From: Crocinitomicaceae bacterium
GTDB lineage: Bacteria > Bacteroidota > Bacteroidia > Flavobacteriales_D > Crocinitomicaceae
DNA: 7,985 bases
Direction of reading: 5' to 3'
Assembly: GCA_011522905.1 (NCBI GenBank)
Contig: WTIB01000166.1
Location: 1 to 7,985, forward strand
Part shown: positions 1 to 7,337 of the stretch, one piece after another
How positions within the stretch are numbered: position 1 is the stretch's first letter
How the letters are laid out: each line of letters opens with the position of its first letter
Made by a program: the position numbers and the translations under genes
The notes under the pieces: model-generated
Told to the model about the DNA's origin: nothing
Database searches by the model: none
Seen by the model: only the letters and a program-made list of their open reading frames with translations

Positions 1-74
1 GTAGCGGGGACAGGACTCGAACCTGTGACCTTCGGGTTATGAGCCCGACGAGCTCCCAACTGCTCCACCCCGCA
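1..74 (-). tRNA. Initiator tRNA-fMet (anticodon CAT), 3' end at the window edge
   Basis: The minus strand folds into a complete cloverleaf. It has an acceptor stem, a D stem GAGC/GCTC with an 8-base loop, an anticodon stem TCGGG/CCCGA with loop CTCATAA, a 5-base variable loop, and a T stem ACAGG/CCTGT with loop TTCGAGT. The anticodon CAT lies at 39-41. Three features mark it as the initiator rather than an elongator tRNA-Met: a mismatch at the end of the acceptor stem (T1 opposite T72), three consecutive G-C pairs next to the anticodon loop, and an A11-T24 pair in the D stem. The discriminator base A73 is at position 2. Position 1 would be C74, so whether CCA is encoded cannot be seen. The product starts translation after charging by MetRS and formylation. 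It lies 81 bases downstream of metG on the same strand. Confidence 0.96.
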
Positions 75-112
75 ATATATCTTTAGAATTATTTCTTTCT
101 ATATTGGGACAC

Positions 113-144
113 CAAAGATAACTCAAAGCTTCATTTCTACCAAA
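113..144 (-). promoter_or_regulatory. Bacteroidota-type promoter for tRNA-fMet
   Basis: On the minus strand a -33 element TTTG (141-144) is followed by a 20-base spacer and a -7 element TATCTTTG (113-120). This matches the Bacteroidota housekeeping consensus TTTG-N19/20-TAnnTTTG. Transcription would begin near 105-108, giving a leader of about 30 bases before the tRNA 5' end at 74, to be removed by RNase P. The promoter lies entirely in the gap after the metG stop. No terminator hairpin is visible in that gap, so read-through from metG is also possible. Confidence 0.75.
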
Positions 145-155
145 CAAAATTTGAA

Positions 156-2216
156 TTAACTTACAGAATGACCATGCAAAAATTCTTTTTCGGTCTCCAA
201 AAAGCTGAGCTCTCCTTCCTCATTTTCTGCCATAAGAACCATTCCTTGTGACTCGACGCCACGAATCTTTCTTGGCTCTAAATTAAGCAATACCAAAACC
301 GTTTTGCCAACCACGTCCTCTGGTGAATAGTGCTGAGCAATACCAGATACAACAGTACGAGTATCAATTCCCGTATCAACAGTAAGCTGCAAAAGCTTGT
401 CTGCTTTTTTGACCTTTTCTGCGCTGAGTATTTTTCCCATTCTCAGGTCCATTTTTTGAAATGTATCGAAATCTATTGTTTCTTTCATAGGTGGAAATTT
501 TGAGTTTGTTGTTGACTTGTCTTTGAGCTTCTGAACCTCCAATTCAACAAACTCGTCTTCTATCTTTTTGAATAATATCTCAGGTGTGTTGATCTGATTT
601 CCTTCTATCATCTCAGCATCAAAAAACGATTCCCAAGAATTGAATTCTACATTTAACATTTTTTGCAGCTTTTTAGCTGTCTCAGGAAGAAATGGAGCTG
701 CTGCGATTGATAATTTTAAGGTAATATCTAGCGCTACCTTCATGATGACTTGTACCCTTTCAGGATCCGTTTTGATGAGCTTCCATGGCTCGTTATCGGC
801 CAAATACTTATTTCCAATTCTGGCAATAGACATCATCTCTGCTTGGGCTTCTCGAAGCTTATACTTCATGATGAGCTCCTCTATTTTTTTTCCAGTTTTG
901 GATATTTCTTCCAAAATTGAAAGATCTTGTGCAGAGGGTTCTCCTTGAGTCGGAACAGCACCTGAATAATATTTATTGGTAAGGACAATGGTCCTATTTA
1001 CAAAGTTTCCGAAAACGTCTGCCAATTCTGAATTGACTCGAGATTGATAATCCTTCCATGTAAACTCAGCATCTTTACTTTCAGGGGCAATTGCTGTCAA
1101 TACATATTTCAGCTCATCAATTTTGTCGGGATAGCTATCAAGATATTCATGTAACCACACGGCCCAATTTTTTGAGGTTGAAAATTTATCACCCTCTAAA
1201 TTCAAAAACTCAGAAGCGGGAACGTTATCAGGTAGAATGTATCCTCCATGATCTTTTAATAAAATCGGAAATATTATCGCATGAAATACGATGTTATCCT
1301 TTCCAATAAAATGAACCAGCTTTCGTCCATCGGCCTTTTCCTTAAGCCAATAATCCTCCCAATCCTTACCATTCTCTTGTGCCCATTTTTTTGTGGCAGA
1401 AATATAACCTATTGGTGCATCGAGCCAAACATAAAGAACTTTTCCTTCTCCTTCAGGAAGAGGAACTTTAACTCCCCAATCCAAATCTCTAGTCATCGCT
1501 CTTGGTTTAAGTCCGCCGTCAATCCAGGACATACATTGACCAGTAACCTGATTCCTCCATTCTTTAGGATTGTGTTGTTGAATCCCGTCCAATTCGCCTT
1601 CTTTTATCCACTTTTTCAACCAATCTTCATGCTGGTCCATTGGAAGAAACCAATGTGATGTCTTTTTTAGAATGGGGCTTTTTCCACTCAATGTGGATTT
1701 AGGGTCAATGAGATCAATAGGACTTAAATCACTACCACATTTTTCACACTGATCTCCATACGCATCTGGATTATTACATTTAGGACAAGTACCCGTAATA
1801 TATCTATCCGCTAAAAACTGATTAAACTCCTCATCATAATATTGCTCCGAGGACTTTTTGATGAATCGACCTTTATTATTGAGCTCCATAAAAAAGTCTG
1901 CAGATGTCTCATGATGTAATTGATTTGAAGTACGATCATAAACGTCATACTCAATACCAAATCTATCAAATGATTCACTGATTAGTTTGTGGTATTTGTT
2001 GACGATATCCTTAGGTAAAACCCCTTCTTTTTTTGCTCTTAAAGTTATTGCCGCTCCATGCTCATCACTTCCACAAACAAAAAGCACGTCAGCATTTTTC
2101 ATCCTCAAAAAGCGAACAAAAATATCTGCAGGAAGATAAACTCCAGCAATATGCCCCAAATGAATAGGACCATTTGCATAGGGTAAAGCAGCAGTAACTG
2201 TGAATTTATCTCTCAT
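156..2216 (-). CDS. metG: Methionyl-tRNA synthetase with C-terminal tRNA-binding domain
   Basis: This class I aminoacyl-tRNA synthetase charges tRNA-Met and tRNA-fMet with methionine in the cytoplasm, using ATP. From the ATG at 2214-2216 it is 686 residues, the usual length for the form with a C-terminal extension. The HIGH motif is HLGH at residues 19-22. A zinc-binding knuckle, CPKC and CEKC, has cysteines at 144, 147, 157 and 160. The KMSKS loop reads KFSTS at about 344-348, a variant I know from other Bacteroidota MetRS. The last 105 or so residues, starting near DTFQKMDLRMGKI, are a Trbp111/EMAP-II-like OB-fold that binds tRNA and promotes dimerisation. An in-frame TTG four codons upstream (2226-2228) is open, but it falls inside a TATCTTTG promoter-like box, so I prefer the ATG. 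There is no Shine-Dalgarno sequence. The tRNA-fMet gene follows downstream. Confidence 0.97.
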   Translation of the reverse strand: MRDKFTVTAALPYANGPIHLGHIAGVYLPADIFVRFLRMKNADVLFVCGSDEHGAAITLRAKKEGVLPKDIVNKYHKLISESFDRFGIEYDVYDRTSNQLHHETSADFFMELNNKGRFIKKSSEQYYDEEFNQFLADRYITGTCPKCNNPDAYGDQCEKCGSDLSPIDLIDPKSTLSGKSPILKKTSHWFLPMDQHEDWLKKWIKEGELDGIQQHNPKEWRNQVTGQCMSWIDGGLKPRAMTRDLDWGVKVPLPEGEGKVLYVWLDAPIGYISATKKWAQENGKDWEDYWLKEKADGRKLVHFIGKDNIVFHAIIFPILLKDHGGYILPDNVPASEFLNLEGDKFSTSKNWAVWLHEYLDSYPDKIDELKYVLTAIAPESKDAEFTWKDYQSRVNSELADVFGNFVNRTIVLTNKYYSGAVPTQGEPSAQDLSILEEISKTGKKIEELIMKYKLREAQAEMMSIARIGNKYLADNEPWKLIKTDPERVQVIMKVALDITLKLSIAAAPFLPETAKKLQKMLNVEFNSWESFFDAEMIEGNQINTPEILFKKIEDEFVELEVQKLKDKSTTNSKFPPMKETIDFDTFQKMDLRMGKILSAEKVKKADKLLQLTVDTGIDTRTVVSGIAQHYSPEDVVGKTVLVLLNLEPRKIRGVESQGMVLMAENEEGELSFLETEKEFLHGHSVS

Positions 2217-2225
2217 TTGAAGAGC

Positions 2226-2233
2226 CAAAGATA
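2226..2233 (-). promoter_or_regulatory. Possible -7 promoter element of metG
   Basis: TATCTTTG fits the Bacteroidota -7 consensus TAnnTTTG and is identical to the -7 box of the tRNA-fMet promoter. It ends nine bases before the metG ATG, so a transcript from it would be almost leaderless. No TTTG or TTG is found at the expected -33 spacing, where the sequence is the A/T run of the upstream terminator. The call rests on the octamer, its position and the terminator directly upstream. Confidence 0.4.
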
Positions 2234-2255
2234 ATTAAGAATTTAGCTTTTACAT

Positions 2256-2285
2256 AAAAAAAGGGCCGATGAAAATCGGCCCTTT
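2256..2285 (-). terminator. Rho-independent terminator of the PA-domain/T9SS gene
   Basis: There is a perfect 11-base-pair inverted repeat (2260-2270 and 2275-2285) around a four-base loop, with a GC-rich core of GGGCCG/CGGCCC. On the minus strand it is followed by seven T residues (2262-2256). It begins 20 bases after the stop codon of the secreted-protein gene and lies upstream of metG. It should therefore end the former transcript and separate the two genes. The plus strand has no gene reading into it. Confidence 0.92.
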
Positions 2286-2304
2286 CAATGATTATCTAAT
2301 CATC

Positions 2305-4047
2305 TTATTCTTTTACAACTGAAAATGTAGAAGTACTTCCATTTTCAAGAGTCACATTAAACATGTAAACTCCGTTGTCTAATGATGATATGTCTACCAT
2401 AGACTGACCACCATTCAAATTCACTTGATTAGAAAAAGCAATCTTTCCAGCAATATCAGATACAACTAAAGATGCTGGACCTTCTCCATCTACATCAATC
2501 ATTACTTGGTTTGATGCTGGATTAGGATAAGCTCTTCCTGAAACTTCAGTAATCTCCTCAATTCCAACATTATCAACCATTTTTAGACCAAGAGAAAGAG
2601 CACTTACTCCAGACCATCCTGAATACCAAGTTGCTCCATCAATGTTAAGTGGAGAAATTGGCTGTAGATAGATTGAGTAATTCGCGTCATAATTCAAAGT
2701 GTTGTCATAACCAAATGAAATGTCAGGATTGTATGTAGTCAAACAAACCAAATATCTCAGGTCATCATACATTGGTACTGCCTCATCTAAAGGAGCATAG
2801 ATAACCATTCCGTTATCAGTATTTGACGTTGGATAATGCAATCCTTGACCAACTTGGCTTAAATTATCGAAAGTAATTCCAGCCCATCCACCTGAAACAT
2901 CAACCCAAGGGTCGTTCCATTCAAAGACATCCATTAATACCTCTTCACCAACTAAAGCAGTGTCTGGTGAATTCACAGCGAAATATAATCCTTCTACTGC
3001 GTAATTGGCATTAGGATAAACGTCCTGAACTCGAACACAAGTTTGGTAGCTTGATGTTGCATTGCTTGGGAAAGAATTTACATTTAACATATTTGTATTT
3101 GGATCCACATGCGCTAGAGAAAGAACATCATCTGTAACAGTAAAGTCTCTCTGGTATACATTATCAAATGTAGACTCATCTGTTTGACCTTCAACTTCAA
3201 TAGTATATGTCAATTTATAGGCTCCAACTTCCCATGAAGCCGCAGATACCGTTGGGAATTCTGAAGGGTTACCATTAAAAATTGCTAAGGTATCTCCAGA
3301 TGCAACAAATGCAGAAACAGTGTTGCTGTAAACGTTACCTGAAGGACCGTCTACTGAAGCAGTTACATTGAATGTATTATCAGAAGATCCAAAATTATAC
3401 ATCTGAATTCCTGCTTGGAACGTATAATTGTTATTTGCCATTGCTAATGGAATTGAACCATAACGTGGATTTAATACATCTGATTCTGCAGAACCACCAT
3501 CATTTGCATAAAGGTTTTGCTTGTTCCCCATAAACATGACCACTTCACCATTTGCCATTTCAGCAACAAGTGCAGCACCTTGGTCCTCAGATATCATAAC
3601 CAAAGGAATGGTTACGTTTAAACCATCATCACCACCAGCCATACCAACAGCATCACCAGTGTGATTTATAATGATACAACCAACAGCACCAGCATTTTGA
3701 GCATTAAAAGCCTTTGTACCAAACTGACATGAACCTCTGTAGAAAACAGCAATTTTACCTGTCAAATCATTGATAAGTGGATTACAAGCTTCCTGAGCTA
3801 ATGGATGCTGAAATGCATAAGCCTCATTTACTCCAGGTGTTCCATCATCAACCATCATAACAGGAGCCTCAACGAAGGTGTTTGGGATTAAGAAATCAGG
3901 GCATGCCCAATCTCCACCTGCAGGATCAGCCCATGTAAATTCAAAATTGTAAGCAATTGAAGCAGGAGACACTCCTCTTACAACTACTTGGGCATTACTT
4001 GCAAAAGCAAATACTACCACGATTAAAGAAAGTATTAGTTTTTTCAT
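2305..4047 (-). CDS. Secreted PA-domain protein with T9SS type A sorting domain
   Basis: This 580-residue protein appears to be exported and then carried across the outer membrane by the type IX secretion system. Residues 1-19 form a Sec signal peptide (MKK, hydrophobic core, cleavage probably after SNA). Residues of about 55-175 resemble a protease-associated (PA) domain, with the core RGSCQFGTKAFNAQNAGAVG at 104-123 and the strand CIIINH after it. About 200-305 looks like an Ig-like or CARDB-like beta domain (inference). About 310-490 is a beta-rich region I do not recognise. The T9SS type A domain covers about 503-580, with YPNPASNQ, DIAGKI and LDNGVYMFNV. I see no peptidase, glycosidase or other catalytic motif, although PA domains usually accompany peptidases, so its function is unknown. 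It may bind ligand or act in adhesion. The start ATG follows an A/T-rich leader with no Shine-Dalgarno sequence. A strong terminator follows the stop. Confidence 0.9.
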   Translation of the reverse strand: MKKLILSLIVVVFAFASNAQVVVRGVSPASIAYNFEFTWADPAGGDWACPDFLIPNTFVEAPVMMVDDGTPGVNEAYAFQHPLAQEACNPLINDLTGKIAVFYRGSCQFGTKAFNAQNAGAVGCIIINHTGDAVGMAGGDDGLNVTIPLVMISEDQGAALVAEMANGEVVMFMGNKQNLYANDGGSAESDVLNPRYGSIPLAMANNNYTFQAGIQMYNFGSSDNTFNVTASVDGPSGNVYSNTVSAFVASGDTLAIFNGNPSEFPTVSAASWEVGAYKLTYTIEVEGQTDESTFDNVYQRDFTVTDDVLSLAHVDPNTNMLNVNSFPSNATSSYQTCVRVQDVYPNANYAVEGLYFAVNSPDTALVGEEVLMDVFEWNDPWVDVSGGWAGITFDNLSQVGQGLHYPTSNTDNGMVIYAPLDEAVPMYDDLRYLVCLTTYNPDISFGYDNTLNYDANYSIYLQPISPLNIDGATWYSGWSGVSALSLGLKMVDNVGIEEITEVSGRAYPNPASNQVMIDVDGEGPASLVVSDIAGKIAFSNQVNLNGGQSMVDISSLDNGVYMFNVTLENGSTSTFSVVKE

Positions 4048-4173
4048 AAATATATATTTAGTTTATTGCGAATTTAATACAAAAAAGACAATATTAAAAA
4101 CATAAATTATACAATCTATTGAGTGTTAATATTACACTTAAGAGATATTAATTTTATGTGAAGATTAAATTGA

Positions 4174-4773
4174 CTATGACGCCGCGTTATACATTTCAGC
4201 AACTTTGTCCCAATTGACAACGTTAAAAAATGCATTAATGTAATCTGGACGTCTGTTCTGATAGTTTAAATAGTATGCATGCTCCCACACGTCGAGTCCA
4301 AGTATCGGTGTTCCACCGCATCCTTCTCCCATTAATGGATTGTCTTGATTGGGAGTTGAACATACTTCAAGCTTTCCTCCTTGCACACACAACCAAGCCC
4401 ATCCTGAACCAAATCGCGTTGCTGCCGCTTTCGAAAAAGTATCTTTAAATCCCTCGAAAGAACCAAAAGCACTATCTATTGCCTCAGCCAAAGCACCTGA
4501 CGGATTCCCTCCTCCGTTGGGTGACATTACCTCCCAAAACAAACAGTGATTATAATATCCACCTCCATTGTTTCGAACCGCAGGTTTATCTGAGCAATTG
4601 GCTAAAATTTCCAAAATGGATTTTCCTTCCAATTCTGAACCAGCAATGGCGTTGTTTAGATTATTTGTATAACCTTGGTGATGCTTAGAATGGTGTATTT
4701 CCATAGTGCGCGCATCAATATGTGGTTCCAATGCATCATAAGCATAAGAAAGTTGTGGTAATTCAAAAGACAT
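4174..4773 (-). CDS. sodA: Superoxide dismutase, Mn-type by active-site residues
   Basis: This enzyme converts superoxide to oxygen and hydrogen peroxide. At 199 residues it has the normal length for the Fe/Mn family and no signal peptide, so it should be cytoplasmic. The metal ligands are all present: H27 (MEIHHSKHH), H76 (YYNHCLFW), D161 and H165 (DVWEHAYYLNY). Y35 is the active-site gateway tyrosine. The glutamine that tunes the metal redox potential is Q143 in STPNQDNPLM, while the matching N-terminal position is G72. That Gly/Gln arrangement belongs to Mn-type enzymes, since Fe-type enzymes carry the glutamine in the N-terminal half. Some Bacteroidota enzymes are cambialistic, so the metal used in the cell is uncertain, and the symbol follows the Mn-type residues. 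The gene is divergent from the ygiQ-like gene and has no visible Shine-Dalgarno sequence. Confidence 0.96.
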   Translation of the reverse strand: MSFELPQLSYAYDALEPHIDARTMEIHHSKHHQGYTNNLNNAIAGSELEGKSILEILANCSDKPAVRNNGGGYYNHCLFWEVMSPNGGGNPSGALAEAIDSAFGSFEGFKDTFSKAAATRFGSGWAWLCVQGGKLEVCSTPNQDNPLMGEGCGGTPILGLDVWEHAYYLNYQNRRPDYINAFFNVVNWDKVAEMYNAAS

Positions 4774-4801
4774 AAATTTTCAATTTTAAATATTAGTTTA
4801 T

Positions 4802-4809
4802 CAAAATTA
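4802..4809 (-). promoter_or_regulatory. Possible -7 promoter element of sod
   Basis: TAATTTTG on the minus strand matches TAnnTTTG and lies 28 bases upstream of the sod ATG, giving a plausible short leader. No TTTG is found at the expected distance upstream, so only half of the promoter is recognisable. In a region this AT-rich a chance match is possible. Confidence 0.4.
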
Positions 4810-4878
4810 AAAAAATCATAGATTAAATGATTTCTTTCATCATCAATTCATTCAATTCAGTTATCGTATATTTACACA

Positions 4879-6765
4879 ATGAATACGCTGAGGCCTATAT
4901 CCGACTGGCTTCCCATGTCTAAAAAAGAAGCTTCCAAAAGAGGCTGGGATGAATTTGATGTAATCCTTATTTCTGGTGACGCATACGTCGATCATCCTGC
5001 ATTTGGAACCTCTGTAATTGGAAGAATAATTGAGGACGAAGGCCTTAAGGTAGGGATTGTTGCTCAACCCAATTGGAAAGACGATTTACGAGATTTTAAG
5101 AAATTAGGTAAGCCAAAAATGTTTTTCGGCATTACAGCGGGATGTATGGACTCAATGGTCAATCACTACACCGCGAATAAAAGACTTCGATCAACTGATG
5201 CCTACACCCCTGGTGGAGTAGCAGGTTTCAGACCTGATTATGCTTCAATAGAATATTCAAATATTCTTAAAACTTTATTCCCAGACACTCCCGTATTACT
5301 TGGAGGTATTGAGGCTTCTTTGCGTAGGGTTACCCATTACGACTATTGGAAAGATGAATTAATGCCCTCTATTCTTGTTGACTCGAAAGCAGATGCACTC
5401 GTATACGGCATGGGTGACCAGCCTCTGCGAGAGATTTTAAGACTCCTAAAAAAAGGTGTCCCTTTCGAGCATATTAAAACCATCAAACAAGTAGCATTTC
5501 TTCAGGATGAATCTATTGCTCTTCCAAAAGTTAAATCCTGGGAGACTGTAGAATTGGCAAGTCATGAAGACTGTTTAAAAGACAAAATAAAGTATGCTGC
5601 TAATTTCAAAATAGTTGAAGTTGAATCTAATAAATGGCAGGCAAACCGAATTACTCAAAATGTTGGAGGTCAAACACTAATTATCAATCCGCCATTCAAA
5701 ACGATGACCGAAAAAGAAATTGACACCTCTTTTGATTTGCCATATACCCGCGAACCCCATCCACGTTATAAAAAAAGGGGAAATATTCCTGCATACGACA
5801 TGATTAAGTTTTCCATAAATATGCACCGTGGATGTTTTGGAGGTTGTAGTTTTTGTACCATATCTGCACATCAAGGAAAATTCATTGCCTCTCGAAGTGA
5901 AAAATCAATTCTAAAGGAGCTTGACCAAGTTGTCGATCTACCTGAATTTAAAGGTTACATATCAGATTTAGGAGGACCCTCTGCGAATATGTACAAAATG
6001 AAAGGTAAAGATGAATCCATTTGTGAGAAGTGTGTTTCTCCCAGCTGTATTCATCCGGTGATATGTAATAATTTGGATACCTCTCATGAACAAATGACAA
6101 AGCTTTATAAAAAAGTGGACGAGCATCCAAAAGTGAAAAAAGCGTTTGTGGGTTCAGGAATCAGATATGACTTATTGGTCGACGATTTCAATAAAAACAA
6201 TGAAGATGGAAATCATGATGAATATATTGAACAAGTTATTACTAGGCATGTAAGTGGAAGACTGAAAGTTGCTCCAGAACATACCTCAGACGACACATTG
6301 AAAGTGATGCGAAAACCATCATTCAAATACTTTCACAAGTTCAAAGAAAAATATGATAAGATTTCTGAAAAACACAATCTAAATCAACAGCTTGTACCCT
6401 ACTTCATTTCTTCTCATCCAGGTTGCGACGAAGTGGATATGGCAAATTTAGCCGCTGAAACAAAAGATATGGGATTTCAATTGGAACAAGTTCAAGATTT
6501 CACACCAACACCAATGACGGTCGCAACAGTTATTTTTTATGCGGGAGTACATCCATATACATTGAAACCTATTCAAACCGTAAAAACTAAAAAGGAAAAA
6601 CAAAACCAAAACAAGTTTTTCTTCTGGTATAAAAAGGAGAATCGAAACTGGATTAAAAATAAATTGGAAAAGGCCAATAGACCAGATTTAATGAATAAGC
6701 TTGTCGGTGATGATCAACAAAGAGAAATGCCTTCATGGTTAAAGAAAAGAAGGTCAAAAAAATGA
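4879..6765 (+). CDS. ygiQ: YgiQ family radical SAM protein (UPF0313)
   Basis: This 628-residue protein resembles E. coli YgiQ in length and order of parts. The N-terminal domain begins DWLPMSKKEA and includes GDAYVDHPAFG, as in E. coli YgiQ (LPMSREE and GDAYVDHPSFG), which supports the ATG chosen. The radical SAM motif CxxxCxxC is C319, C323 and C326 in HRGCFGGCSFC, expected to hold a [4Fe-4S] cluster that cleaves S-adenosylmethionine. A second cysteine group, C382, C385, C390 and C396, precedes NNLDTSHEQ and has a counterpart in E. coli YgiQ. The C-terminal part includes VAPEHTSD, FISSHPGC and VQDFTPTPMT, then a basic tail. As far as I know the reaction and substrate are not established. It is cytoplasmic, with no signal peptide or membrane segment. 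Its TGA overlaps the next gene's ATG (ATGA), which suggests translational coupling. Confidence 0.93.
   Translation: MNTLRPISDWLPMSKKEASKRGWDEFDVILISGDAYVDHPAFGTSVIGRIIEDEGLKVGIVAQPNWKDDLRDFKKLGKPKMFFGITAGCMDSMVNHYTANKRLRSTDAYTPGGVAGFRPDYASIEYSNILKTLFPDTPVLLGGIEASLRRVTHYDYWKDELMPSILVDSKADALVYGMGDQPLREILRLLKKGVPFEHIKTIKQVAFLQDESIALPKVKSWETVELASHEDCLKDKIKYAANFKIVEVESNKWQANRITQNVGGQTLIINPPFKTMTEKEIDTSFDLPYTREPHPRYKKRGNIPAYDMIKFSINMHRGCFGGCSFCTISAHQGKFIASRSEKSILKELDQVVDLPEFKGYISDLGGPSANMYKMKGKDESICEKCVSPSCIHPVICNNLDTSHEQMTKLYKKVDEHPKVKKAFVGSGIRYDLLVDDFNKNNEDGNHDEYIEQVITRHVSGRLKVAPEHTSDDTLKVMRKPSFKYFHKFKEKYDKISEKHNLNQQLVPYFISSHPGCDEVDMANLAAETKDMGFQLEQVQDFTPTPMTVATVIFYAGVHPYTLKPIQTVKTKKEKQNQNKFFFWYKKENRNWIKNKLEKANRPDLMNKLVGDDQQREMPSWLKKRRSKK
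6748..6753 (+). promoter_or_regulatory. Ribosome binding site supporting the ATG at 6762
   Basis: AGAAGG lies inside the ygiQ-like coding region, eight bases before the ATG of the first membrane-protein gene. Together with the ATGA overlap it supports reinitiation or coupled initiation at 6762 rather than at the in-frame ATG at 6735. Confidence 0.5.
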
Positions 6766-7337
6766 AAAGAATTATTTGCCTCGTCATTATTGCTCTTGAG
6801 GGTTCAGCATTGTTGAGCTTTGAAATCATTGCCTCTCGTCTTTACACCCCACATTTAGGGAGCTCAATTTACGTATGGACGTCTATACTTTCAATGACCT
6901 TGATAGCGCTTGCCTTAGGGTATTATTATGGTGGAAAAATCATTCGGGAAAAAATTCCGAGTTTTTTAAGAATTAGTTTAATCGCTGGTTCAATTTTGAT
7001 TTTCATTTCTCCGTACACGGCTAAATTCATTCTGCCCGCAACAGATCAATTGAGCATTGAGCTGGCTTCACTCATATCTGGAGCAGTCATCATCATTCCT
7101 CCTATTTTCTTATTAGGACTTGTTTCTCCAATGATTAGCCATTTCATCTCATCTGACTATGGTAAAAATTCAGGTTTAGTCTATGGAACTGGAACTTTAT
7201 TTGGAGTTATCAGCACGATTGGTTTTGTCCATTTCATATTGCCAAGTTTTGGTGTTCATAATTCTGTTCTAATCATCGCATCCTTGGTATGCGCTGCTTT
7301 TTTGCTAACCTTTTTAATCCCTCAAAGTGAATCCTAG
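6762..7337 (+). CDS. SpeE-like membrane domain protein, no catalytic domain (paralogue 1)
   Basis: This 191-residue integral membrane protein has about six hydrophobic segments (roughly 4-24, 36-57, 68-90, 101-121, 138-160 and 166-187). The pattern matches the N-terminal membrane half of the fused membrane/spermidine synthase-like family: an acidic residue in helix 1 (E21), RLYTPHLGSS then VW before helix 2, GYYYGGK after it, PPIFLLGLVSPM in helix 4, and GLVYGTGTLFG leading into helix 5. It stops after helix 6, with none of the nucleotide-binding methyltransferase-like domain of spermidine synthases. The start is the ATG overlapping the ygiQ-like stop, with AGAAGG eight bases upstream (6748-6753). 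It places E13-G14 exactly where the next gene has them. An in-frame ATG at 6735 would only add nine charged residues. Whether the protein transports anything is unknown. Confidence 0.85.
   Translation: MKRIICLVIIALEGSALLSFEIIASRLYTPHLGSSIYVWTSILSMTLIALALGYYYGGKIIREKIPSFLRISLIAGSILIFISPYTAKFILPATDQLSIELASLISGAVIIIPPIFLLGLVSPMISHFISSDYGKNSGLVYGTGTLFGVISTIGFVHFILPSFGVHNSVLIIASLVCAAFLLTFLIPQSES

Noticed and set aside
1173..1187. KFSTS in place of KMSKS in MetRS as a degenerate active site
   Set aside because: This variant is known from functional MetRS of related bacteria, and the rest of the catalytic core is intact.
640..1658. Plus-strand open frames opposite metG (640-948, 1091-1309, 1281-1658)
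   Set aside because: They lie entirely antisense to a clear metG coding region and show no recognisable domain.
4089..4096. TAATATTG as a -7 box for the PA-domain gene
   Set aside because: It has one mismatch to TAnnTTTG and no -33 element at the right spacing in an A/T-rich region.
4122..4138. Imperfect inverted repeat AGTGT/ACACT between sod and the PA-domain gene
   Set aside because: The stem is short, A/T-rich and bulged, with no T run after it on the minus strand; it is too weak to call a terminator.
4349..4688. Plus-strand open frames opposite sod
   Set aside because: They are antisense shadows of a highly conserved enzyme gene, with low-complexity translations.
4867..4874. TATATTTA as a -7 box for the ygiQ-like gene
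   Set aside because: It lacks the final G of the consensus, has no -33 element, and ends only four bases before the start codon.
6735..6761. Upstream ATG extending the first membrane protein by nine residues
   Set aside because: The extension is charged and lies wholly in the ygiQ-like gene. The ATG at 6762 has a Shine-Dalgarno sequence and aligns residue for residue with the next protein.
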